A stretch of DNA of 64,000 nt from CALMEC01 sp963706315 (GCA_963706315.1 CAVPMA010000014.1:248001-312000), one strand, 5' to 3'; shown: positions 24,333 through 33,809, counted from the stretch's first letter. Program-made: numbers and translations. The notes: a model not told the origin generated them from the letters alone.

Positions 24333-27300
24333 TCACCATCGATGCCCCCCTTCCACGCCCACCATGGCGACGGGGTGCACGTCGAGGTACACGGTGCCGT
24401 CCAGGCCGCTGATCGAAAGCGGGTCGCCCGCGTGGAGCGCACGCCCGGCGAGGCTCGCCCGTCCCGCCTGCTCGTCGACGTCGAGGGCGCGGCATCCCAC
24501 GACGCAGGTCTTGCCGAGGCGCTTGGCGGCCACGGCGGCGTGGCTGGTCGCGCCGCCGAGCGCGGTGAGGACGCCGTCGGCGGCGAGGACGAGCGCGATG
24601 TCGTCGGGCACGGTGTCGGGTCGCAGCAGGATCACCGCCTCGCCGGGGTGGCGGTCGCGAACCGCGCAAATGTCGGTCAGCGTGCACGCGACCCGTCCGG
24701 ACAGGGCGCCGCCGCTGACGCCGATGCCGTGGGCGGCGCGGGCCCGGTCGAGTTCCGGGCTCGGCACGAACGCGGGCACCTCGCCGCGCGTGGCGACGAC
24801 GGTGTCGCGGGTCTGCAGCAGGTAGAGGTCCTCGGCGCCGTTGCTCTCGAATGTGAATTCGATCTCCTGGTGGTTCATGCCGTGGTCTTGCACGAGGCTG
24901 CGCGCGATGCGCTCGAGGGTCCGGTAGAGCGCCGGGAAATCCTTCTCGAGCGAACGCTCGGTGGTGCGCGCCTCCCGCCGGCGCTGGCGCTCGGTGATGG
25001 GGTGAGCCTCGACGAGGCCGCCGACCACGTCGTCGCCCTGGCTCTGTATGGCGAAGTCGCCGGTCAGCGAGATGACGTCCGAGCTTCGCTCCGGCTGATC
25101 GGTCAGGATCACCCCGCTGCCCGATTGCTGGTCGAGGTTGCCGAAGACCATCGCCTGCACGATCGCGGCGGTGCCCCACTCGTCGGAGATGTGCAGCTCC
25201 CGCCGGTAGAGCCGGGAGGCCTCGGCGTCCCACGAGTCGTGGACGAGGTCGATGCATGCGACGAGCTGCGCGAACGGGTCGTCCTCCACCCGGATGCCGT
25301 GGGATGTGACGAGATCGCGGTACTCCATCGCCAGCGCCCGCATCGCCTCGGCCGGCAGGTGGGCTTTGTGGGCGACGCCGAGACGCGTCTTCGCCGTGGC
25401 GATCAGCCGGTCGAACCCGTCGCGTGCGAGCCCGTGGGCCATGCCCCACGACTGCACGAACCGCCGGTAGGAGTCCCAGGCGGCCCAGTTTCCGCGCAGC
25501 GTCGCGACGCCCTCGGCGATCGCCGGGTTCATGCCGACGTTCAGGAACGTGGCGAGCATGCCGGGCATCGAGAGCGGAGCCCCGCCGCGCACCGACAGGA
25601 GCAGCGGGCGGCGCGGGTCGGCGTACCGCGTGCCGGTGGCCCGCTCCAGGCGCCCCAACTCGGTGCGGATCCGTCGCTCGAGCCACTGCCGAAGCTGGGC
25701 CTCGTTTCGGATCGTGGCCCGTGCGCGGAACACGTCGGTGGTCAGGACGAACGCGGCCGGAACGTTGAGCCCGAGCTGGTTGAGCTGGCGCAGCATGAAC
25801 GCCTTGCCCCCGAGCGCGACGATGCCGAGGTCGGTCGGCGCGGTCTCGATGGCCAGTACCGAGCGCCTCAAGTTGGGGGTCACGGCGGTGGGAGGCGCGG
25901 GGGCGCCACGGGCGTTCGCGCGCTCATCCAGCTCGCGGATCGCCATCCCGATCAGTGCGTCGAGCCGTCCCAGCGCGAAGCTGCCGGCGATGAGGTCCCG
26001 CAGCAGCGCCTCGGAGTGGCGCAGCACCGCCGCGGCAGCCGTGTCGTCGTGGGAGGGCAGGAGTCCCCGGTCGATCATCCTGATGACGACGCGGCGCACC
26101 GGCTCCTCGTAGGCGTCGAGGATCCGCGCCCGGATCGTCACCTCGAGGTTGCGCCCGAGCTGGTGGAACACGGTGACGAGCTGCGCGTCGGTGGTCTCGG
26201 GCTTGGCGAGCGCCTCGTCGAGCATCGCGAGCGTATGCGCGAGGCCCTGCGCCCGGAACCCTTCCACCCTGAGTCCGCGATGCAGCTGATGCAGCCATCC
26301 GGAGAGCACCCGCAGCCGCTCGCGTGGGTCGGCCGGCAGCGCGTCTTCCCTCATGAGCTGCTCGCAGATCGCGCTGGCGAGCGACTCGAGGCGGAACGTC
26401 AGGCCGGCGGCATCGAGGCGCTCCTCGCGGTACGACCCGTACATGCTGGGGATGCCGACGGCGATGTGACGCTTGAAGTAGATGTCCTCCACGGCGTGGA
26501 TCTCGCCGGGGTGCAGCACGATCGCCTGCAGCTCCTCCAGGATCGCGAGGGCCATGTCGAGCGCGGTGGCGCGGTCGCCGCGGGCGAGGGCTTCGTCGAG
26601 CGCGCCGATGGCGGCGGCGTCGACACGGCGGTACTCGCGCAGCCGGTTCACGATGTCGCCGTGGTCGAGGGTGTACTTGCGGCGGATCTCGCGCCACATC
26701 TGCACGAGCAGCTCGGCGCGCTCGCGGTCGGTGGCGTCGCCGATGTCGAGCGCGGTGAGCGTGGCGTGAAGCTCATCCTCGTCGGATGCGAAGACCGCCG
26801 CGAGGGATCCGGTCCGACGCACGAGATCCTCGAACACGAGGTGGATGCCGCGGCTCTCGGGGCGTTCGGGGTCGAGCGTCGCGAAGAGCGACGGCGGCAC
26901 GAAGTCGGCCAGCGGCGCGGGGTCGCCGGTGGCCCAGAAGCGGCCGACCTCCTCGACGAAGTCGATGAGGTGCGCGTTGCACTCGACGTGACTCTGCTTG
27001 CGCAGGAAGTGGCAGAGCGGGTCGCGCCGCTGTAGTGCCTCGTCGATGCGGGTGGACACGTCGCGCAGCCGGCCCTCGGACCCGATCTCCGCGAAGAACA
27101 CGGGGAGGAGTCGCAGCAGGTGCGTCACCTCGACGTACACCGGCTCGATCGGCGCGGCCAGGAGCGACGACACATCGCGCTGGAACAGGGCGCTGTCGGG
27201 GATCGAGACGCCGCCCAGGCGCAGGTGGGCGACGAGCGCGGCCAGGAGCGGGCGGGCAGCCACCGGGTTGGCCTCCACGAGGCGGAGGTAGGTGCGGATG

Positions 27301-28481
27301 GCCTCCACGTGCGCGGGGTTCGCGCGCAGCGCCCACTCGTCCGTGAAGCCCGCGAACGCCGGGTACTCGAAGTCGGTGCCGAGCACGTCGTCCACGAGCG
27401 CCTCGGCGAGGTCGGGGTCGCCGGAGCGGAGCGCTTCGCTGCCGATCCGCGCGATGAGCTGCAGGACGGTGTGGGGGTAGGGAAAGTCGTGGCCGTGGAG
27501 GAGCTCGAAGATCGCGTGCAGCACGTCGCGACGGTCGGCGGATTCGTCGGCCATCAGGGCCGCGGCGGCGCGTGTGATCTCGCGCAGCGCCGTCTCGTGC
27601 GCCGTGGAGAGGTCCGGGTGGCCGAGTACGCGCAGCAGCCAGCGGATCTGCGTCATCTTGCCGGTGGGTCCGGGCGCTCCTCCAAGCGCGTCGGACGCGG
27701 TGAGGTAGGACCGTACGATCTGGGCGTTGTCGGGGATCGCGAGGATCGCGCCGGCGCTCGCGAGAAGCGGCGGGGTGAGGGCGTGCAGCGTCGCGAGGGC
27801 GCTCCGAAGCTCCGCGTGCGTCACGGCGCCCGTCCCCGCGATGAGATGCACGGCGAGGTCGCGTTCCCATTCGGCCGGGTCGTCGCGTTCGAGCCAGGCG
27901 GTCAGCACGGTGCCGAGGGTCCGGGCGAGCAGTCTGAGCGCCGCCTCGGCGGTGGCACCGGCCTCCGGGGACTCGACGGCGGTGAGGGTCCGCCCGAGCC
28001 GTCGCAGCGCGGGGCTCGTGACGGGAGCGAGCCGCGGCGCGGCGGCCATGAGGGCGTCGAGCTCGCGGATGGCGTCGTTCACGGCGGCGAGGTTGCGTGG
28101 GAGGGTGTCGCCGGAGTCGCGCACGACGAGTTCGAGGTAGGTGAGCCATTGCCGGGCGGCATCGTCGCGGACGTCGTCGGGCGTGGCGTCGCGGACGATG
28201 GTTGCGTAGAGGTCGCAGACGATGCCGATGGCGTCGGCGCCGCGGGGGCAGCCGTCGAAGTAGTGGAAGTCGTTCATCGCCCGACGGTGGAGGTCCGCGA
28301 GGGTCTGCGCCCAGTTGGGGTAGCGATGGTGGATCTCGCGCAGCAGGGCCAGGGTCGCGTCCTGCACGCCGCGCCACGGCGCGGCGATCTCGAGGAGCGC
28401 CGCGTGCTCGGCCGGGATCACGACGTCGACGGCGGTGCGCGCGAGGTTCGCTTCGAGTGCGCCCGTCGTTCCCATGGTCAT
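24333..28481 (-). CDS. PEP/pyruvate-binding (PPDK-like) phosphotransferase, 1382 residues
   Basis: A very large protein. The ATP-grasp/PPDK N-terminal region begins near residue 885 (IVALGGKAFMLRQLNQLGL, VPAAFVLTTDVFRARATIRN) and includes RPLLLSVRGGAPLSMPGMLA. The phosphohistidine domain is near the end (ALGGATSHAAVAAKRLGKTC, His about 1314). The C-terminal PEP/pyruvate TIM barrel of true PPDK is missing. The first 880 residues are a helical region I do not recognise. So it can bind ATP and carry phospho-His, but the acceptor site must be elsewhere or different. It lies between glgA and gap, suggesting a role in glycolysis/glycogen control. Confidence 0.8.
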   Translation of the reverse strand: MTMGTTGALEANLARTAVDVVIPAEHAALLEIAAPWRGVQDATLALLREIHHRYPNWAQTLADLHRRAMNDFHYFDGCPRGADAIGIVCDLYATIVRDATPDDVRDDAARQWLTYLELVVRDSGDTLPRNLAAVNDAIRELDALMAAAPRLAPVTSPALRRLGRTLTAVESPEAGATAEAALRLLARTLGTVLTAWLERDDPAEWERDLAVHLIAGTGAVTHAELRSALATLHALTPPLLASAGAILAIPDNAQIVRSYLTASDALGGAPGPTGKMTQIRWLLRVLGHPDLSTAHETALREITRAAAALMADESADRRDVLHAIFELLHGHDFPYPHTVLQLIARIGSEALRSGDPDLAEALVDDVLGTDFEYPAFAGFTDEWALRANPAHVEAIRTYLRLVEANPVAARPLLAALVAHLRLGGVSIPDSALFQRDVSSLLAAPIEPVYVEVTHLLRLLPVFFAEIGSEGRLRDVSTRIDEALQRRDPLCHFLRKQSHVECNAHLIDFVEEVGRFWATGDPAPLADFVPPSLFATLDPERPESRGIHLVFEDLVRRTGSLAAVFASDEDELHATLTALDIGDATDRERAELLVQMWREIRRKYTLDHGDIVNRLREYRRVDAAAIGALDEALARGDRATALDMALAILEELQAIVLHPGEIHAVEDIYFKRHIAVGIPSMYGSYREERLDAAGLTFRLESLASAICEQLMREDALPADPRERLRVLSGWLHQLHRGLRVEGFRAQGLAHTLAMLDEALAKPETTDAQLVTVFHQLGRNLEVTIRARILDAYEEPVRRVVIRMIDRGLLPSHDDTAAAAVLRHSEALLRDLIAGSFALGRLDALIGMAIRELDERANARGAPAPPTAVTPNLRRSVLAIETAPTDLGIVALGGKAFMLRQLNQLGLNVPAAFVLTTDVFRARATIRNEAQLRQWLERRIRTELGRLERATGTRYADPRRPLLLSVRGGAPLSMPGMLATFLNVGMNPAIAEGVATLRGNWAAWDSYRRFVQSWGMAHGLARDGFDRLIATAKTRLGVAHKAHLPAEAMRALAMEYRDLVTSHGIRVEDDPFAQLVACIDLVHDSWDAEASRLYRRELHISDEWGTAAIVQAMVFGNLDQQSGSGVILTDQPERSSDVISLTGDFAIQSQGDDVVGGLVEAHPITERQRRREARTTERSLEKDFPALYRTLERIARSLVQDHGMNHQEIEFTFESNGAEDLYLLQTRDTVVATRGEVPAFVPSPELDRARAAHGIGVSGGALSGRVACTLTDICAVRDRHPGEAVILLRPDTVPDDIALVLAADGVLTALGGATSHAAVAAKRLGKTCVVGCRALDVDEQAGRASLAGRALHAGDPLSISGLDGTVYLDVHPVAMVGVEGGHRW

Positions 28482-28634
28482 GCCCAGTCCTCGCGCGTTC
28501 CGATGATTGGAGTCTGGGTCGCCGTTCGCCGCCTGGAATCGGGGCGATCCGCCGCGCCGATTCGGATTTCCCGTAGTCGTCGCTCGGCGGCTCAGCGCGC
28601 GCGAGGGCGCGCGCGCCCCGATCCCGACCGGCGG

Positions 28635-29837
28635 TCAGGCGAGGAGCTGCTGGTACACCCGCGCAGTCTGGGCGGCGATCGCGGCCCAGTCGAACTGCTC
28701 TACCGCCCGCCGCCGCCCGGCGGCGCCCATCGCGCGAGCGCCCGCGGTATCGGCCAGCAGCCGGTTGACGCGGTCGGCGATGTCGGCGGCGAACCGGGCC
28801 GGGTCGCGGGGCGACCGCGACGCGTCGTCCATCGGATCGAACGGCACGAGCAGGCCGGTGACGCCGTCGTCGACGACCTCGGGAATGCCCCCCGTGGCGG
28901 TGGCGACGACCGGGGCCTCGCACGCCATGGCCTCCAGGTTCACGATGCCGAGCGGCTCGTAGATCGACGGGCACACGAACACCGAGGCGTGGCTCAGGAA
29001 CTGGGCCACCTCGGGTCTGGTGAGCATCTGCTGGATCCAGACGACGTTGCCGCGCTCGGCCTGCACCCGGGCGACTTTCTCCGCGATCTCCCGGGCGATC
29101 TCCTGGGTGTCGGGCGCGCCGGCGCACAGCACAAGCTGGGCCTGCGGATCGATCGCCGGCGCTGCGTCGAGCAGGTGGGTGAGGCCCTTCTGCCGGGTGA
29201 TCCGCCCCACAAACACGACAGTCGGCACAGCCGGGTCGACGCCGTAGCGCTCGAGCGCGTCCACCGCCGGGTCGGGTCGGTACTCGCCGGCGTCGATGCC
29301 GTTGTAGATCACGCTCACCCGGTCGGGGTCGATTGCCGGGTAGCAGGCGAGCAGGTCGCGCCGGTGCTCACGCGAGACGGCGATGATCGCGTCGGCGCCT
29401 TCCAGGCCCGTGCGCTCGCAAAACGACGAGAGGGCATAGCCGCCGCCGAGCTGCTCGGCCTTCCACGGGCGAAGCGGCTCCAGGCTGTGCACGGTCGCGA
29501 CGTGCGGGATGCCGTGCACGAGCTTCGCGAGGTGGCCGCCGAGGTTGGCGTACCAGGTGTGGGTGTGGGCGAGGTCGGCGCCGTCGACCCCGGCGGCCAT
29601 GGCCAGGTCGATCGAGACGGCCTCGAGCGCGGCGGCGTGGGGCGCCTCGCCGCGCAGCGCATCCCAGGCGCGGTAGGCGTGCACACGGGGGCCGTCGCCC
29701 GGCGGGCGCTCGGCGCCCCAGCAGTGCACGTCGACGTCGATGAGCTTGGCGAGCTCGCGGGTGAGGTACTCGACGTGGACGCCCGCCCCGCCGTAGACGT
29801 CGGGCGGGTACTCGCGGGTGAGGACCGCGACCCTCAA
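28635..29837 (-). CDS. glgA: Glycogen synthase / alpha-maltose-1-phosphate synthase (GT4)
   Basis: A 400-residue GT-B glycosyltransferase of the actinobacterial GlgA/GlgM type. N-terminal VAVLTREYPPDVYGGAGVHV, acceptor region AHTHTWYANLGGHLAKLVHG, nucleotide-sugar site VVFVGRITRQKGLTHLLDA and the E-x7-E motif in SIYEPLGIVNLEAMACE. It makes alpha-glucan or maltose-1-phosphate from ADP-glucose. The start is TTG at 29837, overlapping the TGA stop of glgC (TTGA), so translation is coupled to the ADP-glucose-forming enzyme. The C-terminus QFDWAAIAAQTARVYQQLLA is typical. Confidence 0.93.
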   Translation of the reverse strand: MRVAVLTREYPPDVYGGAGVHVEYLTRELAKLIDVDVHCWGAERPPGDGPRVHAYRAWDALRGEAPHAAALEAVSIDLAMAAGVDGADLAHTHTWYANLGGHLAKLVHGIPHVATVHSLEPLRPWKAEQLGGGYALSSFCERTGLEGADAIIAVSREHRRDLLACYPAIDPDRVSVIYNGIDAGEYRPDPAVDALERYGVDPAVPTVVFVGRITRQKGLTHLLDAAPAIDPQAQLVLCAGAPDTQEIAREIAEKVARVQAERGNVVWIQQMLTRPEVAQFLSHASVFVCPSIYEPLGIVNLEAMACEAPVVATATGGIPEVVDDGVTGLLVPFDPMDDASRSPRDPARFAADIADRVNRLLADTAGARAMGAAGRRRAVEQFDWAAIAAQTARVYQQLLA

Positions 29838-31072
29838 GCCGCGGCGACCCGCTGGCCCTTGCCGATCACCACGATGCCGCCCTCGGACACCACGAACCGT
29901 TCGCGGTCCGCGTCGAGGTCGACCCCCACCTGGGCGCCCTCCTCGATCAGCACACCCTTGTCGGCGATGGTCCGGTGGACGACGGCCCCGCCGCCCACCA
30001 CCACGTCGTGCAGCAGGACCGAGTCGCGTACCTCCGCCCGCTCCTGCACCCGCACGCCGGGGGAGAGGATGGAGTGGTGCACCCGCCCACCTGCCACGAT
30101 CACGCCGGCGCACACGAGCGAGTCGGTCGCGACGCCCATGCGGTCCTCGTCTGCGAACACGAACTTCGCCGGCGGGAGCGGCTCGGGCATCGTGAGGATC
30201 GGCCACTGCATGTTGTAGAGGTTGAACGCCGGGATGACCGCGATCAGGTCCATGTTGGCGTCGTAGTAGGCGTCGAGGGTCCCGACGTCGCGCCAGTAGC
30301 GGTCTCCGTCGGGGTTGCGCCGCAGCCCGGGGACGTAGTTGGTGTTGAAGTCGTAGACGTGCGCGTCGCCGCTCGCCGTGAGCATGGGGATGATGTTGCC
30401 GCCCAGGTCGTGCCGGGAGGTCGGGTCCTCCGCGTCCCGGGTGACGGCGTCGATGAGCGCCTCGGTCGTGAACACGTAGTTGCCCATCGACGCGAGGATC
30501 TGATGAGGGGCATCGGGCAGCCCCTCGGCGGTGGCGGGCTTCTCGAGGAACGCCTCGATGCGGGTGCCGTCGGCGGCGCGGTCGATCACGCCGCAGCGGC
30601 TGGCCTCCTCGATCGGCGCCCGGATCCCGGCGACGGTCACGCCGGCGCCGGTGTCGATGTGCTGATCCAGGATCTGCCGCGGGTCCATGCGGTAGATGTG
30701 GTCGGCGCCGAGCACGACGACGTAGTCGGGCTTCTCGTCGTGGATGAGGTTCAGGTTCTGGTAGATGGCATCGGCCGACCCGGCGAACCAGTGCGGCCCC
30801 CGGCGCATCTGCGCGGGGACGGGCGTGACGTAGTTGCCGAGCAGGGCGGACAGCCGCCAGGTGGTGGAGATGTGCCGGTCGAGGCTGTGGCTCTTGTACT
30901 GGGTCAGCACGACGATCCGCAGGTACCCGGCGTTCACCAGGTTGGACAGCGCGAAGTCGACGAGCCGGTAGTTGCCGCCGAACGGCACGGCCGGCTTGGC
31001 GCGGTCGTCGGTGAGGGGCATGAGGCGCTTGCCTTCCCCTCCCGCGAGCACGATGCCGAGCACGTGGGGCAT
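29834..31072 (-). CDS. glgC: Glucose-1-phosphate adenylyltransferase
   Basis: A 412-residue ADP-glucose pyrophosphorylase, the committed step of glycogen synthesis. Nucleotide motif GIVLAGGEGKRLMPLTDDRA, substrate motifs GSADAIYQNLNLIHDEKPDY and LGADHIYRMDPRQILDQHI, and IEAFLEKP. The C-terminal left-handed beta helix contains the hexapeptide repeats (LVCAGVIVAGGRVHHSILS). Its stop overlaps the TTG start of glgA by three bases. It is the first gene of the carbon-storage block running leftwards to gap. Confidence 0.96.
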   Translation of the reverse strand: MPHVLGIVLAGGEGKRLMPLTDDRAKPAVPFGGNYRLVDFALSNLVNAGYLRIVVLTQYKSHSLDRHISTTWRLSALLGNYVTPVPAQMRRGPHWFAGSADAIYQNLNLIHDEKPDYVVVLGADHIYRMDPRQILDQHIDTGAGVTVAGIRAPIEEASRCGVIDRAADGTRIEAFLEKPATAEGLPDAPHQILASMGNYVFTTEALIDAVTRDAEDPTSRHDLGGNIIPMLTASGDAHVYDFNTNYVPGLRRNPDGDRYWRDVGTLDAYYDANMDLIAVIPAFNLYNMQWPILTMPEPLPPAKFVFADEDRMGVATDSLVCAGVIVAGGRVHHSILSPGVRVQERAEVRDSVLLHDVVVGGGAVVHRTIADKGVLIEEGAQVGVDLDADRERFVVSEGGIVVIGKGQRVAAA

Positions 31073-31124
31073 GACCGAAACCTACCCGCCTCAGGGGTCC
31101 GCGGGAGACCGCATGCCGCGCGAT

Positions 31125-32426
31125 CTACCGGAGCGTCACCGCCTTGCGGGTGATTACCCCGATGCCGACGGCGTCGCGGAAGATGCTGGTGGCGATGACC
31201 GCCTTCGCCCGCCGGCCGCGCACGTTCAGCGCGACCCGGATGTTGGCGGCGGTCCCCGATGCAATGGAGAACGACCGGCCGCCAACCCGCGTGGTGCCGT
31301 TCCGCAACGTGAGGGTTCCGGCGCACCGCACGGCCTCGATCGCGGGGCAGACCAATCGCAGCGTCACCCCGCGCGACACGACCCGCGTGCTGGTGGTGGC
31401 GACGCCGACGCCGCGGCTCAGGGCCTCGCACGCGCGCGGCACGTCGGATGCGTCGAGGAGCGCGCTGTCGACGCCGCCGCCGCAGGAGACGTCGTCCGCG
31501 GAGATGTCCCGGGCGCGCAGGGTGTCGTTGCCTGGACCCCCGGCGAGCGCGTCGATGCCGGGACCGCCGTCGAGTGTGTCGTTGCCGCGGGCGCCGTTGA
31601 GCCCATCGGACCCGGCCCCGCCGCTGAGGGTGTCGCTGCCGGAGCCCCCGTTGAGCTCGTTGGCGGCCGCGCTGCCGGTGATGGTATCGGCCTTGGCTGT
31701 GCCGGTGACGTCCTCGATGTCGGCCCCGACGTTGTCGGCCTCACCGGCGACGCCGTCGTTGGCGAGACCGTCGAGGGTGACGGTCACCCCGACGGCGGCG
31801 TCGGAATAGTCGATCAGGTCGGTGCCCGCCCCGCCGCTGAAGCTGTCCGGGTCGGTGTCGGCGCCGGCGTCGGGGATCGTGTCGTCGCCGGCGCCGCCCT
31901 GGACGCTGTCGCGGCCCGATCCGCCCGACAGCGAGTCGTCGCCGTCGCCGCCGACGAGGGTGTCGTCGCCCGCGCCGCCGGTGAGCTGGTCGTCACCGCC
32001 CATGCCGTTCACGGTGTCGTTGCCGGGGCCGCCCTGGAGGGTGTCGGCGCTCGTCGCGCCGGTGAGGGTGTCGTTGCCGTCGCCGCCCTGCAGGGTGACG
32101 CCGACCTGGGTGACGGTCGGGTCGATCGAGGCTTGGTCGTTGCCGTCGACGAGGCTCACGTTGACATCGGTGACGCCGGCCACCGGGCAGGTGGCGGTGT
32201 TGGCGTTGACGGCGATGCAGGGGGCGGTCGGGGTGATGGTGGAGCCGGGATCGGCCACCGTGAAGAAGTTCGCACCGCGGGTGACGGTGACGTTGTTGGT
32301 CTCCGCCGCCGCGGCGGTGAACTGCAGCGTCGTACCGCCCTGGACGGCAAGGGTGGAGGCCATGGCCGTCTGAGCTGCGGCGAGGCACGCCGTCGCGGCG
32401 AGGAAGGCGAGGACGAGGCGGCGCAT
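31125..32426 (-). CDS. Secreted RTX (hemolysin-type calcium-binding repeat) protein
   Basis: A 433-residue exported protein. Signal peptide MRRLVLAFLAATACLAAAQT ending at MAS. After a 100-residue beta domain (LQFTAAAAETNNVTVTRGAN) there are two arrays of GGxGxDxLx nonapeptide repeats (GGDGNDTLTGA, GGAGDDTLVGGDGDDSLSGG, LNGGSGSDTLSGGAGSDGLN) that bind calcium as a parallel beta roll. Then comes CGGGVDSALLDASDVPRACE, the Cys-bracketed ending also present in the 60-kb protein, and a C-terminal beta domain. No type I secretion genes are near, and a Sec signal is present instead. Role unknown; probably surface. Confidence 0.88.
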   Translation of the reverse strand: MRRLVLAFLAATACLAAAQTAMASTLAVQGGTTLQFTAAAAETNNVTVTRGANFFTVADPGSTITPTAPCIAVNANTATCPVAGVTDVNVSLVDGNDQASIDPTVTQVGVTLQGGDGNDTLTGATSADTLQGGPGNDTVNGMGGDDQLTGGAGDDTLVGGDGDDSLSGGSGRDSVQGGAGDDTIPDAGADTDPDSFSGGAGTDLIDYSDAAVGVTVTLDGLANDGVAGEADNVGADIEDVTGTAKADTITGSAAANELNGGSGSDTLSGGAGSDGLNGARGNDTLDGGPGIDALAGGPGNDTLRARDISADDVSCGGGVDSALLDASDVPRACEALSRGVGVATTSTRVVSRGVTLRLVCPAIEAVRCAGTLTLRNGTTRVGGRSFSIASGTAANIRVALNVRGRRAKAVIATSIFRDAVGIGVITRKAVTLR

Positions 32427-32549
32427 GGAGGTCTCCCTGTTCGCGGATCCGTCGGCGCGGGCGACCCTACCAGCGGTGTTCGCCGTGGCCTCGAAAGGCG
32501 GGCGGGCCCGGACGGCAGGGGGGTCCGTCCGGGCCCTGGGGGTCGCCCG

Positions 32550-32717
32550 CTACGCGGCCATCTGCTCGCCGAGGCCGAGGCACGACGGGCAGGTGTGGGG
32601 TACGAGGCCCTCGCCGTTCGGGTCCTCGAAGATGCGGCGCTGTCCCCAGCAGGTTGGGCAGGGGGTCCAGATCGTCCGGGTTTCGGTTTGCAGTGTGAGG
32701 GTGTCGGCGGGGTTCAT
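32550..32717 (-). CDS. Small zinc-ribbon-like protein, 55 residues
   Basis: MNPADTLTLQTETRTIWTPC begins a 55-residue protein with two CxxC pairs: CPTCWGQRRIFE and, 20 residues later, CPSCLGLGEQMAA. The spacing with CxGLG is like a half DnaJ zinc-finger or rubredoxin knuckle. The ATG at 32717 has AGGAGCCCGCC immediately upstream, a good ribosome site, so it is likely real. It stands alone between the RTX gene and tRNA-Met. Function not known; metal binding is inferred from the cysteines. Confidence 0.6.
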   Translation of the reverse strand: MNPADTLTLQTETRTIWTPCPTCWGQRRIFEDPNGEGLVPHTCPSCLGLGEQMAA

Positions 32718-32857
32718 GGCGGGCTCCTGGGCGTGGGGTGACCGTGACCCGAAGGTACGGTCGGGCCGCGAGTGGGTCGTGCTCCGGCACGACGCTGGTT
32801 GTGTCACGCGCGTGACGTTTGTCGGTGGTGTTTGGGGAGTGGGGTTGGGGAAGGGCA

Positions 32858-32930
32858 TGGCGCGGGCGGGAGTTGAACCCGCTGTCTCGAGCTCATGAGG
32901 CTCGTGAGATGGCCGTTTCTCTACCGCGCG
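32858..32930 (-). tRNA. tRNA-Met (anticodon CAT)
   Basis: Read on the minus strand: acceptor CGCGCGG, TA, D stem GAGA/TCTC with GG in the loop, anticodon stem CGAGC/GCTCG with loop CTCATGA (anticodon at 32895-32897), variable AGACA, T arm GCGGG-TTCAACT-CCCGC, acceptor CCGCGCC and discriminator A. CCA is not encoded. Base 1 and base 72 are both C, an unpaired end. The initiator C1:A72 signature and three G:C pairs in the anticodon stem are not present, so it is more likely elongator Met (or Ile-CAT after lysidine modification). Confidence 0.75.
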
Positions 32931-33011
32931 TCGGACGGCCCGCCCGCCGTGACACGGACGGACCGTTTGGGGGAACGCACCGGAGGGGCCGGTGCGGAGC
33001 AGCCGCTGTGA

Positions 33012-33233
33012 CTAGGCGGCTTCTGGCCCGTCGCGCCCGAAGGCGGGGTACCGAACTCCTTCGGATACCGACGCGCCGCGTCGTGCAGCGCGGTCGCGAG
33101 GCCGTCGACGAGCGAGCCGGGCTTCGTGGACGTGCTGTGCACGGCGTAGGCGTTCGGCGTCGAGGTCGATGAGGCTGCGTCCGGCGAGGTGCGCGAGGTG
33201 CGTGCCGCCGGACAGGTGAACGATGTTGCTCAC
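33012..33233 (-). CDS. Small hypothetical protein, possibly frameshifted
   Basis: The GTG at 33233 is preceded by AAGGAG with a 6-base spacing, a strong start. The frame reads VSNIVHLSGGTHLAHLAGRS then LIDLDAERLRRAQ and ends at 33012 after an Arg-rich stretch. A neighbouring frame has more protein-like sequence from about 33140 (STSTKPGSLVDGLATALHDA, ARRYPKEFGTP) and runs to 32921, into the tRNA. A one-base shift near 33140 probably separates two halves of one protein of about 100 residues. No family recognised. Confidence 0.4.
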   Translation of the reverse strand: MSNIVHLSGGTHLAHLAGRSLIDLDAERLRRAQHVHEARLARRRPRDRAARRGASVSEGVRYPAFGRDGPEAA

Positions 33234-33640
33234 GGTGTGCTCCTTCGCTTGTGGTCTCGGCCCGCGCCGGGGGGGACGCGGGCCGGGAGCGGGCTGCCGC
33301 TCCGCCGATCCTCCCCATCGAGATCGGCGCAACGGCGCGGCCGCTCGGCGTGGAGTGGTGAGCGCCGGATGGGGTGTTCTGGTCACGCCGCGGGTCGCGG
33401 TGTGCGGTGTCTGTGCCACTCGCCCCCCCTTCGGCCCTGGATCACCGCCGGCCCCGTTGACCTCGGGTGCCTGGCACCTGAAGGTGAAACGGGCGGGTGG
33501 AGGTGTCGTCGTGGAGGGGGTTTGGAGCCTGGTGCCCGCCCGGGATGGGCGGGGGCCGTTCTCACTCGGGCGGGGCCTCGATTGCGGTCTCGTGCTTCTT
33601 CAAGCTGGGCATCACCTGCTCGGGAATCGGGGTTTCGGGC

Positions 33641-33669
33641 AACAAAAAGGGCGACCTCTCGGTCGCCCT
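33641..33669 (-). terminator. Intrinsic terminator with U tract
   Basis: On the minus strand AGGGCGACC-GAGA-GGTCGCCCT folds into a perfect 9-bp stem with a tetraloop and is followed by TTTTTGTT. It is the only classical rho-independent terminator seen in the window and lies 30 bases after the stop of the 36-residue ORF at 33699-33809. Confidence 0.8.
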
Positions 33670-33698
33670 CGCGAAGCTTGGTCACATGCGGTACGGGT

Positions 33699-33809
33699 CT
33701 ACCGCGGGCGCCTCACTGCGAGGGCAGAAGCCATCGTGCGCGGGCAAGCGTGAAGCCAGCGCAGCTTGGCGGCGCGGGTCACGAAGTTGATGTCGAAGGA
33801 AATACTCAT
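33699..33809 (-). CDS. Possible 36-residue ORF before a strong terminator
   Basis: MSISFDINFVTRAAKLRWLH opens an ORF of 36 residues ending at 33699. The first 18 residues have protein-like composition, the rest is Arg/Ala rich. No clear ribosome site. The good terminator 30 bases downstream shows that a transcript ends here, so this could be a small protein, the start of a truncated gene, or a small RNA of about 190 nt between the hairpin at 33858 and the terminator. Confidence 0.3.
   Translation of the reverse strand: MSISFDINFVTRAAKLRWLHACPRTMASALAVRRPR

Noticed and set aside
24132..31153. Very long plus-strand frames (967, 1032 and 392 residues) opposite gap, PPDK-like, glgA and glgC
   Set aside because: Antisense shadows of GC-rich genes; low-complexity Gly/Arg/Val/Glu composition without motifs.
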